Positions 36,236 to 45,203 of a stretch of 64,000 nucleotides of DNA are shown here, one piece after another. Position numbers and translations under genes: made by a program. Each line of letters opens with the position of its first letter. Positions within the stretch are counted from its first letter, which is position 1. The notes below the pieces were generated by a model. That model made no database searches. It was not told where the DNA came from and saw nothing but the letters and a program-made list of their open reading frames with translations. This DNA is from Azorhizobium doebereinerae UFLA1-100 (lineage in GTDB: Bacteria; Pseudomonadota; Alphaproteobacteria; Rhizobiales; Xanthobacteraceae): assembly GCF_000473085.1 (NCBI RefSeq), contig NZ_AXBA01000014.1, forward strand, positions 110,280 to 174,279. The letters run 5' to 3'.

Positions 36236-36826
36236 ATGAGCGAGCCTTCCCCCGCGCGGCGGGGATATCACCACGGACACCTCAAGGACGCGCTGCTGGA
36301 CGCGGCGCGCGACCTCGTGGCGGCCGGCGGCCCGGCGGGGGTGACGCTGGCGGAGGCCTCGCGGCGGGCCGGCGTCTCGCCCTCCGCGCCGTATCGCCAT
36401 TTCAAGGATCGCGACGCGCTGATGGCGGCGCTGGCCGAGCGCGGCTTCGCGCTGTTCGCTGACCAGCTTGCGGGCGCCTTCGGCGGCGGCGCGCCGGACC
36501 CGACGGCGGCCTTCATGCGCGTGGGCGATGCCTATCTGGACTTCGCCCGCCGCGAGCCGGGGCTCTACGGCGCCATGTTCACCGCCTGCCCGCCGGGCGG
36601 CAAGCCGGCGACGCCGTCGGGCGGGCGTGCCTTCGACCTGCTGGTGGCGGCGGCGCGCGATGCGGGTGGCGGGCCGGACCTGCCGCAGGAGAGCATCCTC
36701 GCCATCTGGGCGCTGGCGCACGGGGCGGCGACGCTGGCCGCCTCCGGTCATCTGGAGGCCGCCGAGGCCCGCGCCGCCTTGCACGCCGGCGTGCTGGCGA
36801 TCCTCACGGGCGCCGGCGCCGGCTGA
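36236..36826 (+). CDS. TetR/AcrR family transcription regulator
   Basis: A 196-residue TetR-type repressor. The N-terminal helix-turn-helix is clear: HHGHLKDALLDAARDLVAAGG near residues 12-32 and LAEASRRAGVSPSAPYRHFKDRDALMAALAERGF near 38-71. The C-terminal ligand domain shows the FMRVGDAYLDFA and ALAHGAATLA segments of the WHG-type subfamily. The ATG at 36236 follows CAGG only weakly. A perfect dyad 45 bp after its stop, ahead of the DUF2852-SDR genes, is a likely operator. Confidence 0.9.
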   Translation: MSEPSPARRGYHHGHLKDALLDAARDLVAAGGPAGVTLAEASRRAGVSPSAPYRHFKDRDALMAALAERGFALFADQLAGAFGGGAPDPTAAFMRVGDAYLDFARREPGLYGAMFTACPPGGKPATPSGGRAFDLLVAAARDAGGGPDLPQESILAIWALAHGAATLAASGHLEAAEARAALHAGVLAILTGAGAG

Positions 36827-36852
36827 TCATCGCCCGCCGACCATAGCCCGCA

Positions 36853-36895
36853 TTGACACGCGGCCGATGTTGAATGTAAATGTTAATTACATTCA
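36853..36895 (+). promoter_or_regulatory. promoter with TetR-type operator dyad
   Basis: TTGACA at 36853-36858 and TGTAAA at 36875-36880 are 16 bp apart. A perfect 9-bp dyad TGAATGTAA-N7-TTACATTCA (36871-36895) covers the -10 region and ends 16 bp before the DUF2852 start. The size and symmetry suit a TetR dimer, and a TetR gene lies immediately upstream. Confidence 0.7.
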
Positions 36896-36911
36896 CATAT
36901 GAGGTGCTGCC

Positions 36912-37304
36912 ATGAGCCGCTGCTCTTTCTCCTTCCAGGGTTCCGCCTGTCGCATGGGCGATCGCCAGCCCTGGAGGGGCTGGGAGATCGCCGCCATGGT
37001 GCTGGGCTTCATCGTCTTCTGGCCGCTGGGCCTCGCCATGCTGATCTACAAGAAGGTGCGGGACCGGGCGTCGGCCCGCCCGGTCGCCTTGCGCTTCGGC
37101 CCGCTGTCCCGCGATACCGGAAACGTCGCATTCGAGGCGTACAAGGCGGACGAAATCCGCCGTCTCGAAGAGGAGCGGCGACGGCTGGCGGCGGAGCAGG
37201 GCGCGTTCGAGGACTTCCTCTACGACCTGAAACGGGCCAAGGATCGGGAGGAGTTCGATGCCTTTATCGCCCGGCGTGCGGCGCAGCCTCGGCCAGGAGC
37301 CTGA
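36912..37304 (+). CDS. DUF2852 small membrane protein
   Basis: A 130-residue protein of the DUF2852 family. One or two hydrophobic segments, WEIAAMVLGFIVFWPLGLAML near residues 24-44, mark a membrane anchor, followed by a basic stretch and a charged coiled-coil-like tail (IRRLEEERRRLAAEQGAF, DLKRAKDREEFDAFI). No catalytic motif is seen. The ATG follows GAGGTG. It is one base ahead of the SDR gene, so the two form an operon, apparently under the TetR operator. Function unknown. Confidence 0.78.
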   Translation: MSRCSFSFQGSACRMGDRQPWRGWEIAAMVLGFIVFWPLGLAMLIYKKVRDRASARPVALRFGPLSRDTGNVAFEAYKADEIRRLEEERRRLAAEQGAFEDFLYDLKRAKDREEFDAFIARRAAQPRPGA

Positions 37305-37305
37305 C

Positions 37306-38088
37306 ATGCGGCCCTGCGCGCTCGTCACCGGCGCCAGCACCGGCATCGGCTATGAACTGGCCCTGCTGCTCGCCCGCGACGGCCACCGCCTGGTGCTGGT
37401 CTCGCGCGACCGCGAGCGGCTGGAGAGCGCCGCCGCGCGGCTCAGGGCGGAGGTGCCGGGGGTGGCCATCGAGACCCATCCGGTCGATCTCGCCGACCCG
37501 GACGGGCTGGAGGAGGTCTGCGCCCGCGCCGCCCACCTGGCGCCGGACGTGCTGGTCAACAATGCCGGCTTTGGTGGCTACGGCCCGTTCGCCCGCACCA
37601 GCCCGGCGGAGGAGGCGGCGATGATCGCCACCAATGTCACCGCTTTGACCATGCTGGCCAAGGCAGTGCTGCCGGGCATGCTGGAGCGCAGCACCGGCCG
37701 CATCCTCAACGTCGGCTCCACCGCCAGCTTCGCCCCCGGCCCGTTCGCCGCCGTCTATGCGGCCACCAAGGCCTATGTGCTGTCCTTCTCCGAGGCGCTG
37801 GCGGAGGAGACGCGCGGCTCCGGCGTCACCGTCACCGCGCTCTGCCCCGGCCCCACCCACACACGCTTCGCCGCCCGCGCCAGCATGGGCGGCACGCGGG
37901 TGTTCCGCGGGCCGGTGGCGCAGGCGGGCGAGGTGGCGCGGATCGGCTATGACGCGCTCCAGGCGGGCCGGAGCGTGGTGGTGGTCGGCCGCGTCAACCG
38001 CCTCATGCTGTTCGCCATCCGCTTCACCCCCCGGCGCATCGTGGCGCTGATCTCAAGGCGGGAGCTGAGCGAGGTGGCCCCGGCCTGA
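37306..38088 (+). CDS. short-chain dehydrogenase/reductase
   Basis: A 260-residue SDR oxidoreductase. The Rossmann cofactor motif TGASTGIG is at residues 8-15, NNAG near 85, a catalytic Ser in GSTAS near 138 and YAATK near 151-155, all intact. An Arg/Ser after the second strand (SRDRER) favours NADP(H). The start at 37306 is preceded by AGGAG. The closest named group would be DltE-like SDRs, but the substrate is unknown. It is in a two-gene operon with the DUF2852 gene. Confidence 0.88.
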   Translation: MRPCALVTGASTGIGYELALLLARDGHRLVLVSRDRERLESAAARLRAEVPGVAIETHPVDLADPDGLEEVCARAAHLAPDVLVNNAGFGGYGPFARTSPAEEAAMIATNVTALTMLAKAVLPGMLERSTGRILNVGSTASFAPGPFAAVYAATKAYVLSFSEALAEETRGSGVTVTALCPGPTHTRFAARASMGGTRVFRGPVAQAGEVARIGYDALQAGRSVVVVGRVNRLMLFAIRFTPRRIVALISRRELSEVAPA

Positions 38089-38195
38089 GCGCGGCCCATC
38101 AGCGGCACGCGGCTGAACCATCAGCAGATTCCATTTGTGCTGGGCGGCGCCGCGCGGTAACGGGCGCAGACACGTCCTCCGCCTGCGGCCCGCCC

Positions 38196-39044
38196 ATGAA
38201 CATCCTCTCGATCCAGTCCCACGTGGCCTACGGGCATGTGGGAAATGCCTCCGCCGTCTTCCCGCTCCAGCGGCTGGGCGTGGAGGTGTGGCCGATCCAC
38301 ACGGTGCAGTTCTCCAACCACACCGGCTACGGCTCCTGGCGCGGCCAGGTGTTCGACGCGGCGGTGATCGGCGATCTGGTGGACGGCATCGCCGAGCGCG
38401 GCCAGCTCGCCCGCTGCGACGGCGTGCTGTCCGGCTACATGGGCTCGGCCGACATCGGCGCGGCCATCCTCGGCGCGGTGGCCAAGGTGCGCGCCGCCAA
38501 TCCCCGCGCGGACTATTGTTGCGACCCGGTGATCGGCGACGTGGGGCGCGGCGTGTTCGTGCGCCCCGGCATCCCGGAGTTCATGCGCGAGCAGGCGGTG
38601 CCCGCCGCCGACGTCATCACCCCCAACCAGTTCGAGCTGGAACTGCTGTCCGGCCGCCCCACCGGGACGCGGGCGGAGGCGACGCTCGCCTGCGACGTGC
38701 TGCACGCCACCGGCCCCAAGGTGATCCTGGTGACCAGCCTCGCCACCCAGGAGACCCCCGAGCAGTCGCTGGACCTGATGGCCTCGGGGCCGGACGGGCG
38801 CTACCTCGTGCGCACCCCGCGCCTCGACGTCAGCCTCAACGGCGCCGGCGACGCCATAGCGGCGCTGTTCTTCTTCCATTGGAAGCGCTCCGGCAGCACG
38901 GCGCTGGCGCTGGGGGCGGCGGCGTCCTCCATCTACGGCCTGCTGTCGCGCACGCATCTGGCCGGCGCGCGCGAATTGTTGTTGGTGGCGGCGCAGGATG
39001 AGTTCGTCCGGCCCAGTCACGTCTTCACGGCGGAGGCCATTTAA
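38196..39044 (+). CDS. pdxY: pyridoxal kinase PdxY
   Basis: A 282-residue PfkB/ThiD-like kinase of the PdxK/PdxY group, phosphorylating pyridoxal in vitamin B6 salvage. It starts MNILSIQSHVAYGHVGNASA, with GHVGN typical of pyridoxal kinases, has CDPVIGD near residue 108, ITPNQFELELLSG near 139-151 and the anion-hole/catalytic motif NGAGDAIAAL near 221-230. Length matches PdxY. Its stop is 49 bp before the PhzF-like gene on the same strand. Confidence 0.93.
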   Translation: MNILSIQSHVAYGHVGNASAVFPLQRLGVEVWPIHTVQFSNHTGYGSWRGQVFDAAVIGDLVDGIAERGQLARCDGVLSGYMGSADIGAAILGAVAKVRAANPRADYCCDPVIGDVGRGVFVRPGIPEFMREQAVPAADVITPNQFELELLSGRPTGTRAEATLACDVLHATGPKVILVTSLATQETPEQSLDLMASGPDGRYLVRTPRLDVSLNGAGDAIAALFFFHWKRSGSTALALGAAASSIYGLLSRTHLAGARELLLVAAQDEFVRPSHVFTAEAI

Positions 39045-39093
39045 GGCCAAGATCACGCACTCGCCGCCGCCTGCAACCGCCGGACACCCGCTT

Positions 39094-39990
39094 ATGCCCC
39101 GCCGCTACGTGATCCTCGACGTCTTCACCGAGCGCCCGCTGGGCGGCAATCCCCTGGCCGTGGTGCTGGATTCGCAGGGGCTGGACGAGGCGGCGATGCA
39201 CCACATCACCCGCGAGTTCAACCTCTCGGAGACCGTGTTCGTGCTGCCGCCGCGCGATCCGGCCAACCAGGCCCGGCTGCGCATCTTCACCACCGCCCAC
39301 GAGCTGCCGTTCGCCGGCCACCCCACCGTGGGGGCGGCGGTGGCCCTGGCGCTGGAGGGCAAGCGGGACTCGGGCACGCTGCTGATCGAGGAGACCGTCG
39401 GCATCCTGCGCTGCGAGGTGTCCACCCAGGGCGCCGGCTCGCGCAAGGGCGCGGCCACCTTCATCGTGCCGCGCCAGAGCGTGCTGGAGGAGGCGGAGGT
39501 CTCGCGCCGGGAATGCGCCGACGCGCTGTCGCTGAGCCTGGAGGACATCGGCTTCGACGCCCACCGCCCGGTGGTGGCGTCTGCCGGTGTGCCGTTCCTG
39601 TTCGTGCCGCTGGCCAACCTCACCGCGCTCGCCCGCGCCCGGCCGGACGAGAGCGCCTTCATCCGCAGCCTCGGCGCCTTCGGCGAGGCGATGTATCTCT
39701 ACACGCTGGACGAGGAAGGCGACGCCGACTTCCGCGCCCGCATGTTCTCCCCCGGCATCGGCTCGGAGGAGGATCCGGCTACCGGCGCCGCCGCCGCCGC
39801 CTTCCCGGCGGTGCTGATGGACGCGGAGGCGCGGGTGGACGCCAAGCACCGGGTGCGCATCGACCAGGGCTTCGAGATGGGCCGGCCGAGCCGCATCAAC
39901 CTCGGCTTCACGGTGAAGGACGGCAAGGTCACCCAGGCCACCATCGGCGGCGCGGCGGTGGTGATCGCCGAGGGCGTGCTGCACGTTTGA
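39094..39990 (+). CDS. PhzF family isomerase-like protein
   Basis: A 298-residue PhzF-fold (diaminopimelate epimerase-like) protein. The N-terminal VFTERPLGGNPLAVVLD near residues 9-25, catalytic Glu in NLSETVFV near 45-52, FAGHPTVGAA near 70-79 and the C-terminal-half PATGAAAA motif near 228 are typical. PhzF in phenazine synthesis is an isomerase, but most genomic relatives have no known substrate and no phenazine genes are near. The ATG at 39094 fits the family start. Confidence 0.9.
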   Translation: MPRRYVILDVFTERPLGGNPLAVVLDSQGLDEAAMHHITREFNLSETVFVLPPRDPANQARLRIFTTAHELPFAGHPTVGAAVALALEGKRDSGTLLIEETVGILRCEVSTQGAGSRKGAATFIVPRQSVLEEAEVSRRECADALSLSLEDIGFDAHRPVVASAGVPFLFVPLANLTALARARPDESAFIRSLGAFGEAMYLYTLDEEGDADFRARMFSPGIGSEEDPATGAAAAAFPAVLMDAEARVDAKHRVRIDQGFEMGRPSRINLGFTVKDGKVTQATIGGAAVVIAEGVLHV

Positions 39991-40250
39991 GCCGGCGCGG
40001 TGCCGGGGAGCCGGGCAGGGGCGGACGCGCCGCTGTGTCCGGTCATGCCCATGCCTTTGCGGCAGGCCATTTTTTCGCAGGTGCGAACACTGTTTTTCGC
40101 GCCGGCCCATCTTGGACTTGGCGGGCCCCGGCCTATGTGAGGGTCACATCCCCACCAGCCGGCGCGCGGGTGGACGCTTTGGCGCGTGTCTGTTGGCGCC
40201 TGTTCGTCGCATCCCGTCCGCCGCGCCCGCCGCTCCCGAAAGGCCTGTCC

Positions 40251-41348
40251 ATGACTGAACGCACGGCGTCCCTGTTCGATCCGTACCGCCTCGGCGACCT
40301 CACCCTGCCCAACCGCATCGTCATGGCGCCGCTGACGCGCAACCGCGCGGCGCCGGGCAATGTCGCCTCCGCCCTGACGGCGGAATATTACGCCCAGCGC
40401 GCCAGCGCCGGCCTGCTGATCTCGGAAGCCAGCCAGATCATGCCGGAAGGCCAGGGCTACCAGGACACGCCCGGCATCCATTCGCCCGAGCAGATCGCCG
40501 GCTGGAAGGCCGTCACCGACGCGGTGCATGCCGCCGGCGGGCGCATCTTCCTCCAGGCCTGGCACGTGGGCCGCATCTCCCACACCTCGCTCCAGCCCGG
40601 CGGCAAGGCCCCCGTCGCCCCCTCCGCCATCCGCGCCAACACCAAGACGTTCGTGAACAACAGCTTCACCGACGTGTCCGAGCCGCGCGCGCTGGAGCTG
40701 TCCGAGCTGCCCGGCATCGTCGCCGCCTATCGCCAGGCCGCCGCCAACACCATCGCGGCCGGCTTCGACGGCATCGAGGTGCATGCGGCCAATGGCTACC
40801 TGCTGGACCAGTTCCTGCGCGACGGCGCCAACAAGCGCACCGACGCCTATGGCGGCTCCATCGAGAACCGCGCCCGGCTGCTGCTGGAGGTGATGGCGGC
40901 GGTGATCGACGAGGTGGGCGCCAAGCGCGTCGGCCTCCGCATCTCCCCCGTCACCCCGGCCAACGACCTCACCGACAGCAACCCGCAGGCGCTGTTCAAC
41001 TATGTGGTGGAGAAACTGGACGCGCTGAAGCCGGTCTATATCCACGTCATCGAAGGCGCCACCGGCGGCCCGCGCGACGTGGCGCCGGACTTCGACTTCG
41101 ACGCCCTGCGCCGGCGCTTCTCCGGCACCTGGATGACCAACAACGGCTATGACCGGGCGCTGGCCGACCAGGTGCTCGCCGCCGGCAAGGCCGACCTCGT
41201 CGCCTTCGGCCGGCCGTTCATCGCCAATCCGGACCTGGTGGAGCGCCTGCGCCGCAACGCGCCGCTCAACGAACTGGACCGCGACACGCTCTATGGCGGC
41301 GGCGCCAAGGGCTATACCGACTATCCCAAGCTCGGCACCGCCGCGTGA
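40251..41348 (+). CDS. old yellow enzyme family flavin reductase (NemA-like)
   Basis: A 365-residue TIM-barrel FMN enzyme of the old yellow enzyme family, reducing activated alkenes or nitro compounds with NAD(P)H. LPNRIVMAPLTRNRA near residues 19-33, LQAWHVGRISHTSLQPGG near 98-115 (close to N-ethylmaleimide reductase), EVHAANGYLLDQFLRD near 178-193 and FGRPFIANPDL near 315 are visible. A 260-bp promoter-containing gap precedes it. Its stop overlaps the GTG start of a NUDIX gene. NemA is the best comparison but I leave the symbol blank. Confidence 0.92.
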   Translation: MTERTASLFDPYRLGDLTLPNRIVMAPLTRNRAAPGNVASALTAEYYAQRASAGLLISEASQIMPEGQGYQDTPGIHSPEQIAGWKAVTDAVHAAGGRIFLQAWHVGRISHTSLQPGGKAPVAPSAIRANTKTFVNNSFTDVSEPRALELSELPGIVAAYRQAAANTIAAGFDGIEVHAANGYLLDQFLRDGANKRTDAYGGSIENRARLLLEVMAAVIDEVGAKRVGLRISPVTPANDLTDSNPQALFNYVVEKLDALKPVYIHVIEGATGGPRDVAPDFDFDALRRRFSGTWMTNNGYDRALADQVLAAGKADLVAFGRPFIANPDLVERLRRNAPLNELDRDTLYGGGAKGYTDYPKLGTAA

Positions 41349-42079
41349 GCGTGGCGGACCCGGCGGAAGCCGCGTCCGTCCATCCGGTCTCCCGGCTCGA
41401 CCTTCGGGTCGAGCCGGGGATCTGGACGGAGGCGGAGGCGCACCGCCCCGCCATCGACGCCCATTTCGCCCGGCGGCAGGCGGCGACGCCGCAGATCTTC
41501 AACGGCCGCGTGCTGGTCATGCGCCATCTGGCGCTTGACGGCGAGGTGCTCTCCGGCCGCTTCATCGAGGTGGATTTCGCCAGCTTCCTGTGGTGGCGCG
41601 ACCATGGCTGGTCGCCGGATTTCAACGTCTACAACGCCTTCGGGGCGGCGGCCCTGGAGGGCGCGGACGGCGGCTTCCTGCTGGGTGTCATGGCGCCCTG
41701 GACCGCCGCCGCCGGGCGCATCTACTTTCCCTGCGGCACGCCCGACCTCTCCGACGTGACGCCGGACGGCGCGGTGGATTTCGAGGCCAGCGTGCGGCGC
41801 GAGCTGACCGAGGAGACCGGCCTCACCATGGCCGACATGGCGCACGATGCCGGCTGGACGCTGGTGCGCGACGGCCGCCGGGTGGCGGTGCTGCGCCGGC
41901 TGGTGACGCGGGACGCCACCGAGCAGGTGGCGGCGCGGGTGCGCGGCACGCTGGCCGGCCAGGCCGATCCGGAACTGATCGACATCCATGTGGTGCGCGG
42001 CGCTGCCGACATCGGCCCGGACGTGATGCCGTTCGCCGCCACCTACATGCACCACCTCTGGGCGGCGCGGGCGGGGTAG
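41345..42079 (+). CDS. NUDIX hydrolase
   Basis: A 244-residue NUDIX-domain protein. The NUDIX helix is recognisable as RRELTEETGL near residues 155-164, but the Glu expected eight residues before the REL is not in place and the loop upstream is long, so the box is degenerate. The first 110 residues form an N-terminal domain with no clear relative. The start is GTG at 41345, overlapping the OYE stop as GTGA, hence translational coupling. The substrate is unknown; pairing with OYE suggests a nucleotide or flavin-related housekeeping role only by inference. Confidence 0.75.
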   Translation: MSVADPAEAASVHPVSRLDLRVEPGIWTEAEAHRPAIDAHFARRQAATPQIFNGRVLVMRHLALDGEVLSGRFIEVDFASFLWWRDHGWSPDFNVYNAFGAAALEGADGGFLLGVMAPWTAAAGRIYFPCGTPDLSDVTPDGAVDFEASVRRELTEETGLTMADMAHDAGWTLVRDGRRVAVLRRLVTRDATEQVAARVRGTLAGQADPELIDIHVVRGAADIGPDVMPFAATYMHHLWAARAG

Positions 42080-42171
42080 GGCCGGGCCAAGGATCACCAT
42101 TGGGCCGGCGGCGCGGGCGCACTACCATGACGTGCCGGGACAGCCGGCCACAGCAAGAAGGAGCAAGTGTC

Positions 42172-42720
42172 ATGGCCACATGGGCGGTCTGGGTGGGGAG
42201 CGTGCGCAAGGGCTCCTACAATGCGGCGGTGGCGCGGGCGCTGCCGGAACTGGCGCCGGAGGGCATGAGCTTCGACGTGCTGCCGTCCGTCGCCGGGTTC
42301 CCGATCTATGACGCGGACCTCCAGGAGCAGGGCTTCCCGGCCGTGGTGGAGGACACCGCCGCCCGCATCGCCAAGGCCGACGGGCTGATCATCGTGACGC
42401 CGGAATACAATTACTCCGTGCCCGGCGGGCTGAAGAACGCCATCGACTGGGTGTCGCGCTTCCCTTCCAAGCCGATGGCGCAGAAGGCGGTGCTGATCCA
42501 GTCCGCCTCCATGGGCGTGTTCGGCGGCGCGCGGGCGCAGTACCACCTGCGCCAGATCCTGGTGTTCCTGGACGCCCGCGTGTTCAACGTGCCGGAGGTG
42601 ATGGTCGGCCGGGCCCAGACCCTGGTGACCGACGGCACCCTCACCGACGAGGCGACCCGCGGCTTCATCGCCGGCCAGCTGAAGGCCTTCGCGGCGTTTA
42701 CGGAGAGCTTCAAGAGCTGA
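42172..42720 (+). CDS. NADPH-dependent FMN reductase (ChrR-like)
   Basis: A 182-residue flavodoxin-like quinone/chromate reductase. The FMN phosphate loop VGSVRKGSYNAAVARAL near residues 8-24 and the TPEYNYSVPGGLKNAIDW segment near 76-93 are diagnostic. It probably reduces quinones by two electrons, protecting against redox stress. AGAAGGAG precedes the ATG at 42172. Together with the upstream OYE it makes a small redox-detoxification neighbourhood. Confidence 0.92.
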   Translation: MATWAVWVGSVRKGSYNAAVARALPELAPEGMSFDVLPSVAGFPIYDADLQEQGFPAVVEDTAARIAKADGLIIVTPEYNYSVPGGLKNAIDWVSRFPSKPMAQKAVLIQSASMGVFGGARAQYHLRQILVFLDARVFNVPEVMVGRAQTLVTDGTLTDEATRGFIAGQLKAFAAFTESFKS

Positions 42721-42764
42721 GGTCAAGCTCTTGGAAACAGGTCGTTAACCACGTTATCCTCAGG

Positions 42765-42800
42765 CCGTTTCTGAGGGCCGTCCGCGGCCCTCAGAAACGG
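42765..42800. terminator. perfect 16-bp hairpin between convergent genes
   Basis: Arms 42765-42780 and 42785-42800 are perfectly complementary with loop TCCG. It lies between the rightward FMN reductase and leftward queD genes. There is no T run on either side, so it may slow both transcripts or stabilise their 3' ends without being a canonical terminator. Confidence 0.6.
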
Positions 42801-42846
42801 GTGGCCCGGGCCGCTCAGCGGCCCTCAGCTTGAGCAAGCCGGCCGC

Positions 42847-43203
42847 TCAGCCGCCCGCGTACTCGGCCCAGGACAGCGGGGTCTCGAATACCCGCACGGT
42901 GGCGAGGAGGGGCAGCAGCGGCTTGGTGCGCTGCCAGATCCACAGCGCGATATGCTCGGCCGTGGGGTTCTCCAGCCCCTCGATCTCGTTCAGGCAATAA
43001 TGGTCGAGCCGCTTCAGCACCGGGCCGAACGCCGCCTCCACATCGAAGAAATCGACGACGAAGCCGGTATGGGGATCCACCGCCCCTTCCAGCACCAGCT
43101 CCACCCGGTAGGAGTGGCCGTGCATGCGGAAGCAGCGGTGCGTCTGCGGCACGTTGGGCAGGCGGTGGGCGGCTTCGAAGGTGAAGGCCTGGACGATCTT
43201 CAT
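42847..43203 (-). CDS. queD: 6-carboxytetrahydropterin synthase QueD
   Basis: A 118-residue PTPS-family enzyme making 6-carboxytetrahydropterin in queuosine (7-deazaguanine) biosynthesis. It has FEAAHRLPN near residue 9 (zinc His), CFRMHGHSYRVEL near 24-36 (catalytic Cys and two zinc His) and NPTAEHIALWIW near 79-90. Length is typical. It follows queE by 11 bp in the same leftward operon. queC is not in the window. Confidence 0.95.
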   Translation of the reverse strand: MKIVQAFTFEAAHRLPNVPQTHRCFRMHGHSYRVELVLEGAVDPHTGFVVDFFDVEAAFGPVLKRLDHYCLNEIEGLENPTAEHIALWIWQRTKPLLPLLATVRVFETPLSWAEYAGG

Positions 43204-43214
43204 GGGCGCATGCT

Positions 43215-43853
43215 CTATGGAATGCCAATGATCTTATGGGTTTGCAGGCTCAGGCGCCATTGCGGATGGGCCAGGCAATAGGCCACCGCCGCCCGTGTAT
43301 TCTCGCCCCGCGCCGGACCATCCATGGGTTGCAGGAAGAAGTGGGCGAAGCTGAGACCGGCCACCGCTTCCGGCGGCAGGGCGGGCTGGGGATAGACCAG
43401 CTTCAGCTCGCTGCCGCGCGTCTGCACCAAAGCCGCATCCGCCTTCGGGCTGACGCAGATCCAGTCGATCCCCTCCGGCGTCGGCAGGGTGCCGTTGGTC
43501 TCGATGGCGATCTCGAAGCCCTCGGCGTGGACCGCCGCGATCAGCTCTGAATCCAGTTGCAGCAAGGGTTCTCCGCCGGTGAACACCACATAGGGCCGCC
43601 CGCCCGCGCTCCTGTCGCCCCAGGTGGCGGCGATCGCCCCCGCCAGCTCTCCGGCGGTTGCGAAGCGCCCGCCGCCCTCGCCGTCCATGCCGATGAAATC
43701 GGTGTCGCAGAAGCGGCAGACGGCGTCCGCCCGGTCAGCCTCGCGGCCCGACCACAGGTTGCATCCGGCGAAGCGGCAGAACACCGCCGCCCGTCCCGCC
43801 TGGGCGCCTTCGCCCTGGAGGGTCTTGAACATCTCTTTCACCGCGTAAGACAT
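43215..43853 (-). CDS. queE: 7-carboxy-7-deazaguanine synthase QueE
   Basis: A 212-residue radical SAM enzyme that contracts 6-carboxytetrahydropterin to 7-carboxy-7-deazaguanine. The beginning MSYAVKEMFKTLQGEGAQAGR and the cluster motif C-x14-C-x2-C in GCNLWSGRE...VCRFCDTDF near residues 31-49 match the QueE subgroup with the extended spacing. PYVVFTGGEPLLQLD near 88-102 is the SAM GGE motif. It is the first gene of a queE-queD operon; candidate regulatory repeats lie 60-100 bp upstream. Confidence 0.95.
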   Translation of the reverse strand: MSYAVKEMFKTLQGEGAQAGRAAVFCRFAGCNLWSGREADRADAVCRFCDTDFIGMDGEGGGRFATAGELAGAIAATWGDRSAGGRPYVVFTGGEPLLQLDSELIAAVHAEGFEIAIETNGTLPTPEGIDWICVSPKADAALVQTRGSELKLVYPQPALPPEAVAGLSFAHFFLQPMDGPARGENTRAAVAYCLAHPQWRLSLQTHKIIGIP

Positions 43854-43910
43854 GGCCAAGGCTCTAGCGGCGGGCGGGCGCCCCGGCAAGGGATGCCGAT
43901 GCGGCCGGCC

Positions 43911-44160
43911 ATGCGACACGCATTCCCCGGACTTTCCCATTTGCGACACCGTGTGGCATCGGCCGGGGCCGGCCCCCGCAACCCTTGCATTCACGCAATG
44001 CCGGATTGCCGTGGCGCCATCACTCCTGTCTTCCATGCAAGGTGAGGGCGGCTTACCTGTCTGTTCATCGCAGCCGGGACGCTCCCATGGGGATATCGCC
44101 CGGCCGATGGCGCGCCATGGATCTGCGCATGACCCCTCATGCCACACACCATGCGACACG
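43911..44160. repeat. recurring GCGACAC motifs in the queE-VOC gap
   Basis: The 335-bp divergent gap contains CCATGCGACACG twice (43909-43920 and 44149-44160) and, between them, a 19-bp stretch at 43936-43954 (CCCATTTGCGACACCGTGT) that recurs exactly at 14576-14594 after glyQ. No gene lies here. The motif may be a binding site for queE or the VOC gene, or a relic of the array at 14.6 kb. Confidence 0.6.
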
Positions 44161-44188
44161 CCATCTGAACCGCCCCGAGGACTGACAC

Positions 44189-45151
44189 ATGGCGACCCTT
44201 GATCTCGACCTCACCCTGACCGGCCTGCACCATTTGACCGCCGTATCCGCCGATGCGTCGTACAATCACAAGTTCTACACCGACACGCTGGGCATGCGGC
44301 TGGTGAAGAAGACGGTGAACCAGGACGACACCTCCGCCTACCACCTGTTCTATGCGGACGGGGAGGGCAATCCCGGCACCGACATCACCTTCTTCGACTG
44401 GCCGGTGGGCCGCGAGCGGCGCGGCAACCACACCGTTTCGCGCACCGGCCTCAGGGTGCGCGATGAGGCCGCGCTCGCCTACTGGCAGGAGCGGCTCGCC
44501 GCCCTCGGCGTCGGTCACGGCGAGATCGCCCTGCGCGACGGCCGCCCGACGCTCGACCTGGAGGACAGGGAAGGCCAGCGCCTCAGCCTCGTGGCCGATG
44601 GCGGGCAGGGCCCCGGCGTGCCCTGGGCGCGGAGCCCGGTGCCGGCGGAACACCAGATCCGCGGCCTCGGCCCCATCACCATGAGCGTGCCGGACCTGAA
44701 GCCCACCGACGCGGTGCTGACCCTGCTGCTGAAGATGCGCCAGGTGCGCAGCTTCACCGGCGCCGACGGCCTCACCACTTATGTCTATGAGATGGGCGCG
44801 GGCGGGCCGGCGGCCGAGTTGCACGTGCGGGTCGACCCCAAGGCCGGCCCGGCGCGGCCGGGCGCGGGCGGGGTGCATCACGTGGCCTTCCGCGTGCCCA
44901 CCTTCGCCGATTACGAGGCCTGGGACGCGCGGCTGAGGGAACTGGGCGTGCCGTCCTCCGGGCCGGTGGACCGCTTCTATTTCCGCAGCCTGTATTTCCG
45001 CGAGCCGGGCGGCGTGCTGTTCGAGCTGGCCACCGACGCGCCGGGCTTTGCCGCCGACGAGCCGCAGGCGAGCCTGGGCGAGCGCCTGTCGCTGCCGCCC
45101 TTCCTGGAGGGCCGCCGCGGCGAAATCGAGGCCGGGCTGAAGCCGCTCTGA
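44189..45151 (+). CDS. VOC-family ring-cleaving dioxygenase-like protein
   Basis: A 320-residue protein with two vicinal-oxygen-chelate domains (about 8-135 and 155-290). The first begins [38 protein letters not shown], as in ring-cleaving dioxygenases of the MhqO type. Metal ligands are likely His15 (GLHHLT), a His in [10 protein letters not shown] near 230, and Glu in [11 protein letters not shown] near 281. Such enzymes detoxify hydroquinones or catechols. It is divergent from queE. Confidence 0.88.
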   Translation: MATLDLDLTLTGLHHLTAVSADASYNHKFYTDTLGMRLVKKTVNQDDTSAYHLFYADGEGNPGTDITFFDWPVGRERRGNHTVSRTGLRVRDEAALAYWQERLAALGVGHGEIALRDGRPTLDLEDREGQRLSLVADGGQGPGVPWARSPVPAEHQIRGLGPITMSVPDLKPTDAVLTLLLKMRQVRSFTGADGLTTYVYEMGAGGPAAELHVRVDPKAGPARPGAGGVHHVAFRVPTFADYEAWDARLRELGVPSSGPVDRFYFRSLYFREPGGVLFELATDAPGFAADEPQASLGERLSLPPFLEGRRGEIEAGLKPL

Positions 45152-45178
45152 GGCTGCCGCCCGCCGCTCTGCTCCGTT

Positions 45179-45198
45179 CCGCCGGGTCCGCCCGGCGG
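45179..45198. terminator. hairpin between convergent VOC and hydrolase genes
   Basis: A perfect 8-bp stem CCGCCGGG/CCCGGCGG with loop TCCG lies in the 52-bp gap. The rightward side continues GGCTTCT, with only a weak T content, so termination of the VOC gene is plausible but unproven. Confidence 0.45.
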
Positions 45199-45203
45199 GG
45201 CTT

